In this document: piece after piece, positions 42,701 through 55,121 of the stretch | Layout of the letters: each line of letters starts with the position of its first letter | How positions within the stretch are numbered: the first letter of the stretch is position 1 | Source of the DNA: Nemertoderma westbladi | Taxonomy: Eukaryota; Xenacoelomorpha; Nemertodermatida; Nemertodermatidae | DNA: 64,000 bases | Direction: 5' to 3' | NCBI GenBank assembly: GCA_032718475.1 | Contig: JAUCBJ010008389.1 | Location: forward strand, 1 to 64,000 | Position numbers and translations under genes: made by a program | The notes under the pieces: model-generated | The model's input: only the letters and a program-made list of their open reading frames with translations | What the model was told of the DNA's origin: nothing | Database searches by the model: none

Positions 42701-45700
42701 CTAACGAAGCACTTTCACCCATCGACTTGCCCATATTTCGTACCTACCAGCGGTGCAATTAAAATTTTGAAGTTTCCAGTTTTCCAATAATTTGGGTTGA
42801 ATTCCGGAAAATTGTTGGAAAAATTATAACCAAATGAATCATCAGGAGCTAATTCATCTTCCTATAGCACCCCCCCAAAGGCTGGAATATATTGCCCTCG
42901 CTATTCAAGTGTCTAAAGGCCACTAAATTAATTCCATTAACGCTTCCTTGGTCACACAAATCCGATGGGTATCTTTGTTGTTGATTGTGGGGCGCTACCG
43001 CTAATGTTAATCAATGTTAATGGACACGCGAAAGGCGGTATACGGGCGGCACAGTGCGCTCAGCCTCCTGGCCCAGGACACCGGCTCGGTTGGACTTCTA
43101 GCTGTACGACGGGATTTCGGAGTGGCCTCTGCCCGATTGAAGAGAGGCTTCCTGTTTTATTTGTGAATCGCTTAAGTTCGTACCATTGCGTTGGGAAGGT
43201 AGGTTGAACCATTACAGTTTCAGCAACAGAACCAGGACCGCTGTCAACTTATGTGGTAATCATGGCTTAATGCAGCTATAATTGAACAATTATACCTAAG
43301 GGGAATTCAAGTGTCGCATACTGACAATGTTTATAATAATAATAATAATAATGTGTGATGGATTTGATTGGAATTATTATTACTTCTTCATGAAAAATGA
43401 TTTTGTTAAGTTCGTAGAATGATAAACTTTTATATAAAGCATTACTATCCTCACCTGAGGCCTTGTGTATGACAGAAGGTTCAGTGTTCACATATATTCT
43501 GTCCCACATACATAAATGATATTGCAGAAAATTGTGTTTCCCTTAGTTAATTACTGTATTTCTTTATGTAGAATCCTATGTGACACACAGGGCTGATTGT
43601 CAACAGTTTGTTACCCAGCAGGACACGTTGTTAATTGGACTTCACCGTGTAAAACGAATCCGACTCAGGACATGTACTTAGCAGTTAAGTTATAATCAAT
43701 TTGGCACCGATACGTATCTTTCGGGTATTATTATCCCCATCACGACCCCCTAAATCGTTCATTTACTTACCACTAATACCCGATTCATTCGTTGCTATAC
43801 GTACAATAAATTCCACCAGGTTTGGCAGATATCTTAATACCTGTTTATGGGCAGATTTAATACCTATAGTCTTTGTTTGAAGGTATTAGTTGTTAAACAT
43901 GAATTGCTTGGTTGATATACTTCAAACAACCATCGACAATGAATAGCGCCCCTTCTCTTACCTGGCTGTATTGGAGGATGAAAAATCTGTAAGAGTTAGT
44001 TGGGGGTGGTCAGAGTAATTAGGTTACTTTAATTCCAACAGTAGTCCTGGCGACAGATTTGGCTAGTAAAAAATCTCATCTATTATCTTGCGCGCAGTAA
44101 TTCTAATATTTTATCATCATCATTTCAAATTTTAGTACACTCTGGACGCAATAAATATTCATTCAACTATTTGGAATCCCATTTCATCAAAATGTGAATG
44201 TGAAACACTTTGACTCTCAGTTTTCAATCGTAGTGCACCTAATATAGAAATTATTTTTGAAATTATAGGGGCAAATCAAATACTATGGAGAGATTTATGT
44301 TCTATTCGTATTTTGTAAATCATTTTTATTTAATGTGAAAGTTCGCCAATGAATAAATTGAAATAGATATATTTATAATACCCATCCCAGTAATAAATAC
44401 GGTATAGTGCCACCGCCGTAACAGAGTTGTTTGTTGAAAATCATTCCCATTAGGCCCACCACTGTCATTCCGGAAGTATATAGCAGTAGCTAATTAGCAA
44501 GGACCCGCTTTGACGATAGTTTCACAGAGCCATTTCCTCCTTCGGTTAGAATTATTGAAAGACAGGAAAACACAGGGATAAAGTATAATTTGCTTAGTGA
44601 ATCCTCTTTTACTCATCGTAGGCTGCTTGCCTAGCAATATTGTAATTATATTCGATATTCGTGTGACAGATTTCATTTTCATTTCCTTCTTGTTTTTTTT
44701 GCGATATCTCATCTTGGCATCATATATTCCAATGTGCGTGCATGGAGGTAGTTTAATGCATTATGCATATGTAGATCCATTAGGTTGTTATGTGCCCTGT
44801 TACGTATGCTCGTCCGGAAATGTACTCCCGCAGTGCGCATGGTAAGATAGTGCCTCTACTCTGGCTGCAATATGTAATTCTTATCTAGGAATTGTGAATG
44901 GCAAGGCATCTTATCGTTTCCTGTTCTATGCCCTGGTAATTCATTAAATGTTCTTCTTTCTGATTATCTTTTATACTCATGGGTTTACAAGAACTCATAA
45001 TTGTTTTGATCCATTGAATATCTGTTTACAAATTGCCGATGCTCTTACAAGAGCTTACAAAACTCGGAATTGATTCAAACCACGCTCTTTTGCTATGCCC
45101 CTAGCGGAAGTAAGTACCGGTATACTATCTTTCATTAACTCTAACAAATCAGCTGCTTTTTATTTAAACTATTACTCAAAATGTATTCCATTATTATTTT
45201 ATCTCCTACATCTTTATGTCCAGCTGCGACATAATCTTTACTTATTTCATACTCTTGTTCCTATTACCTGATCGCCTTAAAAATGTATAATCAATCAATA
45301 TAAAGACTTTGTCTTGAGCACTTAGAACAGCTGTTTCATATTCAATTGAGTGGAATGCGGGTGGATGGATGCTGAGTTAGTAACGAAACTCAGTTATGAC
45401 TTTTTTTAGTTATAACTAAGTCCACATGTAACTATGTCTTTAACTGTGTCTTTAAAGTGATGGAGGCTAGCGGGAGCTCTATATACGATGCGTGTCGTGC
45501 TTCACTGCAAATTGCATACCGTATTTCTACTTGGCAGTCACCGCGCCCCAATAACTTATCTGATAATTCAATAGCTATCTGCATTATTTGTTGACAGCCA
45601 TGGTTATATATATATCCAATCCACCCATGTGTTCTCTGTGTGCTTCATTACGCCATCCATCATATAATATGGGTGTCTCCCGCATTTCAGTACTGTACAC

Positions 45701-48700
45701 CTACGTTAAGTAATGGTCGGCCATTGCTATACCTTATTCAATTTATTTATTAATGGTATTTCGTTTTCTTTTTCAAACTTCAACTAGCAAGCTAGATTGG
45801 TAACGGATTCAGCATCAGTTCTCCCCCCCCCCCCCCCCCCCCCCCCTTCATACTAACAACGTTGATTGGTACAGTCTGTTCGGTATCAAAGGTTTAGCAG
45901 AACGTGTGTTAGCAGCCTTATAGGTAGTTGCTAGGTATGAGACCGTACGTCTGTTAGGGCAGCCTTATAGGCAGTTGCTAGGTATGAGACCGTACGTCTG
46001 TTAGGGCAGCCAGCAGCCTTATAGGTAGGTAGTTGCTAGGTATGAGACCGTACGTCTGTTAGGGCAGCCAGCAGCCTTATAGGTAGTTGCTAGGTATGAG
46101 ACCGTACGTCTGTTAGGGCAGCCAGCAGCCTTATAGGTAGTTGCTAGGTATGAGACCGTACGTCTGTTAGGGCAGCCAGCAGCCTTATAGGTAGTTGCTA
46201 GGTATGAGACCGTACGTCTGTTAGGGCAGCCAGCAGCCTTATAGGTAGTTGCTAGGTATGAGACCGTACGTCTGTTAGGGCAGCCAGCAGCCTTATAGGT
46301 AGTTGCTAGGTATGAGACCGTACGTCTGTTAGGGCAGCCAGCAGCCTTATAGGTAGTTGCTAGGTATGAGACCGTACGTCTGTTAGGGCAGCCAGCAGCC
46401 TTATAGGTAGTTGCTAGGTATGCGTCCGTACGTGCACTATTATAAACTCACTATAGACACACTGCTATTGGTTGGTTTTGAGTCCACAACAACACTGTAG
46501 TGCTATGTATTACCCTCATTAGTACCTCTACAGTTGTATTTCTTTATCAATAACTTGTTTCGACTCTCAGCTTCACAAAGAGTGACCCACAGTTTGCTAG
46601 CCATTAGTCAGACTGCTGAGTGTGGTGGGAATCTTTGCAAGGATATTCTTCCCACTGAGTGAATGACAGCTCTTTTTGGTTGTGAATAAGAATATCTTGT
46701 ACAAGGAAGCGAGATACCCACTGATCCACTTTATCTGAATTTTAGAAGAGTTTATTTCAAAACAGTATTTTAAAGAAAGAAACGTCGAAGACTAAAATTA
46801 TTAAAAGCTCTTGATAAAGAAACCTAATTAAAATTTGTACAAAAATATCAACTCTGTGCAAAATAATATGCAGTTTGTTTATGGTTAATAAATTACGTTC
46901 CCTTAGTATCCTATGTTGCTGTGTTGTCTTCAAGGCAGACTTTAGTTTGGGACGAAATGCATGCTATTATTATTGTCAACCAATTGGTTTGGGCTGCCTA
47001 TTATGCCCTGGTAGGGTGTGGTGTTGAGGCTGAAAGCGAAACTGTTCTTTGTTGTGTGTGACAGGCGGTTATTATATGATTACCTGAGGCGAGGCTTAAC
47101 GAAGCGAACCCGTATAGTTATTGATTGAGCATCGATCACCGAGGATTTGTGTACCGGTACCGGTACCGCGGCTGGGGATATAATTAAACTAACTGTCCCG
47201 TTGCGTTTATTCTGTGATGTTATTTAAATATGAACAGTAATAAAATATGAATTTATTAATAAATTTATTCGTATACCCCCCTCCCCCACCACCATCCAAC
47301 TGTCTTTGACAATATTCCTTCCACATTCGCATTGTTCAATTATTGTCACCGAGAGAAGTATCATCCCGTTTAGTGGCGCACCAAGCATCTGAAATCGCAA
47401 CTGACCCGTCCCTGAGTCGAACCTGCAACCTTCCTGCTACAGGTAAAATGGCAACCCACTCAACTAGCTAGCATATTGTTATTGATTGGTTCTTTAATGG
47501 GTGTGCGAATATATAAAGATGTAAATTTTGGCGAGCGAGCGCAACGAGCTAGGTCAATTATTCCTCAAGGACTCGTAAGGGAAAAATATACTTTTTCTTC
47601 ATGTCAAACGTAATTATATTTCACAAAATTGCCTTTGTATTTACATGTGGGAACTGTAATGGCCCTGCTCCACAGCACGGTTGTGGTGGAATAATAATGA
47701 CCCTGCGGCACAGCATGGTTATGGTAGAATAGTAATGGCCTTGTGGCACAGCACGGTTGTGGTAGAACTGTAATGGCCTTGTGGCACAGCACGGTTGTGG
47801 TGGAATAATAATGACCCTGCGGCACAGCATGGTTATGGTAGAATAGTAATGGCCTTGTGGCACAGCACGGTTGTGGTAGAACTGTAATGGCCTTGTGGCA
47901 CAGCACGGTTGTGGGGGAACAGTAATGGCCTTGTGGCACAGCACGGTTGTGGTGGAACAGTAATGGCCTTGTGGCACAGCACGGTTGTGGTAGAACTGTA
48001 ATGGCCTTGTGGCACAGCACGGTTGTGGGGGAACAGTAATGGCCTTGCGGCACAGCACGGTTGTGGTGGAACAGTAATGGCCTTGCGGCACAGCACGGTT
48101 GTGGTGGAACAGTAATGGCCTTGCGGCACAGCACGGTTGTGGTGGAACAGTAATGGCCTTGTGGCACAGCACGGTTGTGGTAGAACTGTAATGGCCTTGT
48201 GGCACAGCACGGTTGTGGGGGAACAGTAATGGCCTTGTGGCACAGCACGGTTGTGGTGGAACAGTAATGGCCTTGTGGCACAGCACGGTTGTGGTGGAAC
48301 AGTAATGGCCTTGCGGCACAGCACGGTTGTGGTGGAACAGTAATGGCCTTGCGACACAGCACGGTTGTGGTGGAACAGTAATGGCCTTGTGGCACAGCAC
48401 GGTTGTGGTGGAACAGTAATGGCCTTGCGGCACAGCACGGTTGTGGTGGAACAGTAATGGCCTTGCGACACAGCACGGTTGTGGTGGAACAGTAATGGCC
48501 TTGCGACACAGCACGGTTTTGGTGGAACAGTAATAGCCTTGCGACACAGCACGGTTGTGGTGGAACAGTAATAGCCTTGCGACACAGCACGGTTGTGGTG
48601 GAAAAGTAATGGCCTTGTAAGGCCTTTTCTCGTAAGACTCACGTTGTAATTCGTGCTATTAGACGAAGTCTGTCTTTTCATCCGTCGATTTACTTTTAAT

Positions 48701-51700
48701 GCGGAATTGAAAGGGATTGCTGACTGCTAATGAGGATAGCAGATGTACAGCATTATTAGTTTCACTTTCACGGTTATTCGACATTGAACGAATAATTCGA
48801 CTTAATTCAGCTGATTTTAAACATCCAATGCATTTCAACGTATCTGTCCCCATTTTCTGGAACATAAGTTACTAACTGTATTTTATTTACACTTCTCCAT
48901 ATTTGTAGAAATAAAATCCGATCTTTATTCCTAAATGGTCGGTTATTTTGTAATATTGATTTTGAATATATTTTGATATATGATATTGAACACGATGCTA
49001 AAATATAATATATATTTGTAAATATACAATTATTTAATAGTCTGAGTGGATGGTAATGTAAAACTAATCAGGGCAATAACGGATAGCGTAAATATATTGA
49101 ACTTCATATTTTAAAAGAATATAACGTAAAACGCAGCTGGCGTATCGATTTATTATTAAATTATTATCAAAGCAAAGCAAATAGGTAGGAATTATAATTA
49201 GAGTAAACCGGTACTAAATACAGAATAATAAAATTAAAGTTGATTGAATTATTTACAATACATAGAAAAATAGCACAATAAGAAGGTTTAATACAGTATT
49301 AATGTAGAAGGCGGGAATGAAGTTAAATAAACGTCAGCTGCATTTTACGTTATGTTCTTTTAAAATATAAAGTTTAAGATATTTGCGCTATTCGTTATTG
49401 CCCTAATTATTATTTATTACACAAATTCCATTAGTCTCCTTCTCTCCTACCATTTGTGCACAATAAGCCTATTTTTTAATTTTTAAGAATGATATTTTTT
49501 GTATTTTGATATCAGCCCGAAGGTGACGATGAACTTAAAAGGAAACAATTAATCGAATTAGCAATAATCAATGGTACATACCGCGAGTCTGGAGCTATGC
49601 ATAAAGGTAGACGCACAGACTGCTTGTTGGAAACGCATGAGTCATTAACACTACAAATAAAATTAATTGATTTTACTCAATTAAAATAATTTGCATTTTT
49701 AGCCTAACATAGGAGTAACACCTAATTCTGTTTGATATATTAACTAAAAACATAATATTGTTTGCGATCTGTCATTTGCACGAAATTCTTCGTCATCAGT
49801 TATATATTTTCGTTGCTATAACAACATTATTATTTGCGTATAAATATAAATGACACTGGCACAGCTGAAAGACACTCGTCTTGATAATGTAGATAAATTT
49901 ACGATGTTATTATTAATATTATTATTATTATTATTATTAATATTATTATTATTATTATTATTTTATTAATAATTTAAAATAATATGCCAAACGAACAAAG
50001 GTAAATAAAATATGCACAAATTATTGATACATAAGGTCGGTCTTAGTGAATAAAATTATTGATACATTGATACATAAGGTCGGTCTTAGTGAATAAAATT
50101 ATTGATACATAAGGTCGGTCTTAGTAAATAAAATTATTGATACATAAGGTCGGTCTTAGTGAATAAAATTATTGATACATAAGGTCGGTCTTTGTGAATA
50201 TAATTATTGATACATAAGGTCGGTCTTTGTGAATAAAATTATCGATACATAAGGTCGGTCTTAGTGAATATAATTATTGATACATAAGGTCGGTCTTTGT
50301 GAATAAAATTATCGATACATAAGGTCGGTCTTAGTGAATATAATTATTGATACATAAGGTCGGTCTTAGTGAATAAAATTATTGATACATAAGGTCGGTC
50401 TTAGTGAATATAATTATTGATACATAAGGTCGGTCTTTGTGAATAAAATTATCGATACATAAGGTCGGTCTTAGTGAATATAATTATTGATACATAAGGT
50501 CGGTCTTTGTGAATAAAATTATCGATACATAAGGTCGGTCTTAGTGAATATAATTATTGATACATAAGGTCGGTCTTAGTGAATAAAATTATTGATACAT
50601 AAGGTCGGTCTTTGTGAATAAAATTATCGATACATAAGGTCGGTCTTAGTGAATATAATTATTGATACATAAGGTCGGTCTTAGTGAATAAAATTATTGA
50701 TACATAAGGTCGGTCTTTGTGAATAAAATTATCGATACATAAGGTCGGTCTTAGTGAATATAATTATTGATACATAAGGTCGGTCTTAGTGAATAAAATT
50801 ATTGATACATAAGGTCGGTCTTAGTGAATATAATTATTGATACATAAGGTCGGTCTTTGTGAATAAAATTATCGATACATAAGGTCGGTCTTAGTGAATA
50901 TAATTATTGATACATAAGGTCGGTCTTTGTGAATAAAATTATCGATACATAAGGTCGGTCTTAGTGAATATAATTATTGATACATAAGGTCGGTCTTAGT
51001 GAATAAAATTATTGATACATAAGGTCGGTCTTTGTGAATAAAATTATCGATACATAAGGTCGGTCTTAGTGAATATAATTATTGATACATAAGGTCGGTC
51101 TTAGTGAATAAAATTATTGATACATAAGGTCGGTCTTTGTGAATATAATTATTGATACATAAGGTCGGTCTTTGTGAATATAATTATCGATACATAAGGT
51201 CGGTCTTAGTGAATATAATTATTGATACATAAGGTCGGTCTTTGTGAATAAAATTATCGATACATAAGGTCGGTCTTAGTGAATATAATTATTGATACAT
51301 AAGGTCGGTCTTTGTGAATAAAATTATTGATACATAAGGTCGGTCTTTGTGAATAAAATTATCGATACATAAGGTCGGTCTTAGTGAATATAATTATTGA
51401 TACATAAGGTCGGTCTTAGTGAATAAAATTATTGATACATAAGGTCGGTCTTTGTGAATAAAATTATCGATACATTGATACATAAGGTCGGTCTTAGTGA
51501 ATATAATTATTGATACATAAGGTCGGTCTTAGTGAATAAAATTATTGATACATAAGGTCGGTCTTAGAGAATAAAATTATTGATACATAAGGTCGGTCTT
51601 AGTGAATATAATTATTGATACATAAGGTCGGTCTTTGTGAATAAAATTATCGATACATAAGGTCGGTCTTAGTGAATATAATTATTGATACATAAGGTCG

Positions 51701-54700
51701 GTCTTAGTGAATAAAATTATCGATACATAAGGTCGGTCTTAGTGAATAAAATTATTGATACATAAGGTCGGTCTTTGTGAATAAAATTATCGATACATAA
51801 GGTCGGTCTTAGTGAATATAATTATTGATACATAAGGTCGGTCTTAGTGAATAAAATTATTGATACATAAGGTCGGTCTTTGTGAATAAAATTATCGATA
51901 CATTGATACATAAGGTCGGTCTTAGTGAATATAATTATTGATACATAAGGTCGGTCTTAGTGAATAAAATTATTGATACATAAGGTCGGTCTTAGAGAAT
52001 AAAATTATTGATACATAAGGTCGGTCTTAGTGAATATAATTATTGATACATAAGGTCGGTCTTATAATTATTGATACATAAGGTCGGTCTTATAATTATT
52101 GATACATAAGGTCGGTCTTATAATTATTGATACATAAGGTCGGTCTTATAATTATTGATACATAAAGTCGGTCTTATAATTATTGATACATAAGGTCGGT
52201 CTTATAATTATTGATACATAAAGTCGGTCTTATAATTATTGATACATAAGGTCGGTCTTATAATTATTGATACATAAGGTCGGTCTTATAATTATTGATA
52301 CATAAAGTCGGTCTTATAATTATTGATACATAAGGTCGGTCTTATAATTATTGATACATAAGGTCGGTCTTATAATTATTGATACATAAGGTAGGTCTTA
52401 GAGAATAAAATTATTGATACATAAGGTCGGTCTTATAATTATTGATACATAAGGTCGGTCTTATAATTATTGATACATATGGTCGGTCTTAAACGGATAA
52501 ACAGTTGACTGAGGGCTGCACGTAACTTACTCCTACCACTCCTATCAAAAACTACATACCAAATACTATATAGTCACACATAGTTCTCATAGTTCTACAT
52601 ACTTTGGGAATAATTCTATACCATTTGAGTTCAATGCTACACCAGTTGGTATAGATTGTGCACTATTTGGGACTCTTTATACTAAATTTTATGAATAGTT
52701 GGATTTTTAGCCCTTTTATCTACAGAATCGAACTATTTATTGCCTGCAATTCTAGTTTAAAGTACACCGGTATCTTAATATCGTGTTAATATGTTAAATT
52801 GTATTGTTACCATGCCAACACAGCCTGAGGGCGAGGATGACCTCAAGAAACGACAACTTATGGAGTTAGCTATAATCAATGGTACCTACCGAGAAAGTAC
52901 CAACTCTACTACAGTCTCATTGGCCATCCCATTAACCAATGGGGGTGGTCTCATATCTACGTGCTATCGTAAGTCTGACATCCATATAAGCGTAAGCCTG
53001 GCAACCCTTAATATTATCCCTGTGTTAGTTTATGTGTAGTCAATCATTTTTATGTCTCCAATGTTTCATACTACCTCCATTAGAAAGGATTAAACGAACT
53101 TTTTCCTTTTATGGGGTGAATTTGACCATTTTTTGCTTAGAAATATTCTTGCTTGCCTGTTTTTGTTTTGTAGTGGGGCCTATATCATTATTTTTTTGCT
53201 TAATTATGAATAATATTAATAATTATTATTTTCCCTTTTTATTTAATAAAAATATTTTCCCTTTTATTGATTGGTATTCTATATTTGTTATCTTTTAAAA
53301 AAAATGTTTTTTTTCCTTTCCTTGTTATTGTACTTCCCCTTTTTGAACGATTTTTTTTTGCTTTTATTGAACGATATTTTTTCGAGATAGACAAGAAAAG
53401 GATAAAATATCTTCTTAAAAACGATGAAATTTAGAACAAAAAAAAGAAAGAAAAAACTACTTTTTTAAATAAAAAAAAAGAAAATAAATATACTTCCAGG
53501 CATAAAAAATAAAAAAATAATAATAATCTACAAAACAAAAAATAAGAATATTTTTAAGAAAAAAAAACAGGAAAAATATATATTCACCCATTAAAGCAAA
53601 AAGGCCGCATATCATCACCAGCCTGTCGTACATTTTATCTTAATTATTTTCACTTACCTTTATTCTTTATTCTGTCGCATTCGAATAAATGTTTATATAA
53701 ACTATCTTTATTCTCGACTTTTATTTCTTGTTGTTGTGATTGGTTGTTATAATAAATGTCTTTATGTAACCCCCACTTGCTTTTAGTTTGCATGGCCGCT
53801 TCGACTGTTTGTTTTTATTGTTGTTTGAAGGTTGTTATTTTTCCTATAGGGAACTGTTATTTTCTGACAAGTAATAATTAATTTGAAATTTTCAAACACA
53901 ATAGACTACAATTTAAAAAATTGCCATATTACTGCTACTTGCTTTATTTACTGTTTATTCCATCAGCTGGCTCCAATTTGTAAAAAAGTAGTTTGGATAT
54001 ATTATTTCTATAATTTGTTTTTCCTTGGGATTCCTTTTGTCGATTGGGGTCTTTCGTTCCGTTTGTTTTGTTATTATCAAAAACTCTATTTCAGCTGCTA
54101 AACAACAACAGATGGTTGCTGCGGCGGCGGCCTCCGCTGGGTTGGCCAACCCAATAGCGGCGTTACGTTCCCCTCTCGCAGGCGCTACGCCTTACCGATT
54201 CGTGCCTACCACACAGACCTACCAATTCGCACATGTGCCTACCGCAGCTAACGCAGGTGAGTATTACCAACTCAATCGAGTTTCGTCGTTGTGTTGGGGG
54301 CAGCCGAAACGCCGCTGCTCTCTAAAATGCTAGTGACTTGTAATAAAGATAAGGTTTACCTCATTTAACTTTGTGTTGATGAACAAAAAATAACCTTTTG
54401 GAAAACTGAAACACTATTAATTAACTTATTAAGATCCCCGCTGGTGGCGAATTCATTTTTTCCGCTCCATTTGCTATAGAGTTGGATCATCCTTAGTCCT
54501 GTTTAATTACTTAATAATTTATACAATCTATGGATGTTAAACACGTATACAAAACTATTAATTAACATCTTCAGTTTTAGTACCGCATGGCCTCAAAGAC
54601 TACAAACGTAAATCTTCTATCTTTAGGGCTTCTACAGACGATATCAGCCACGAACGGTCTGTCGGGACTCAACGTTAACGCAGGACACAACTTCGCTAAC

Positions 54701-55090
54701 ACTGTAATGAGTACAGACGCGTCGGCGGTTAACAGTCTGCTAGCGGCCTACAACCCGTACGACCAAGCAGTAGCGGCGGCCTATTCTACGGCGGCGATGC
54801 TAGGCGCCGAATACCCTAACGTGTCAGCCGCCGCCTGTAACACAGCATCACCCGGCGGTCTCGACCAGCACGGATTCCTGGGTATGTACGCAACCACCTC
54901 ACTCCAACCTCCCTACCCAGCCGCCACATACCGCAAACTAACCGCTGGTAGCCATAGCAACTGCCCTACTTTCTGAAAGTGATGTCTATAAGAAATCCGA
55001 ATTATATTTCAGGGTCCTTTAGGTGTAGTTGAGAAGCAAATTTATATCCGTAATTAGCAGCACAGCCTATTTCCTCTCTCTAGTTTCGTA

Positions 55091-55121
<31 letters not shown>

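Larger units (their letters stand above)
41898..49515 (+). other. STAR gene intron 4, 7.6 kb
   Basis: The first 3.9 kb (41898-45822) is AT-rich without recognisable content; the open frame at 42965-43207 shows no known motif. Then come a C24 run (45823-45846), the 54-bp array (45903-46432), a tRNA-like segment (47400-47474, minus), the 38-bp array (47651-48622), and a MITE (49070-49404) ending 111 bp before exon 5a. Confidence 0.75.

Noticed and set aside
42965-43207. Possible small gene (80 codons)
   Set aside because: Somewhat GC-rich, but no motif, no family resemblance and no splice context linking it to the STAR gene.
47604-48681. Three minus-strand ORFs of 282-328 codons
   Set aside because: Produced by the 38-bp array in all three frames; no independent coding evidence.
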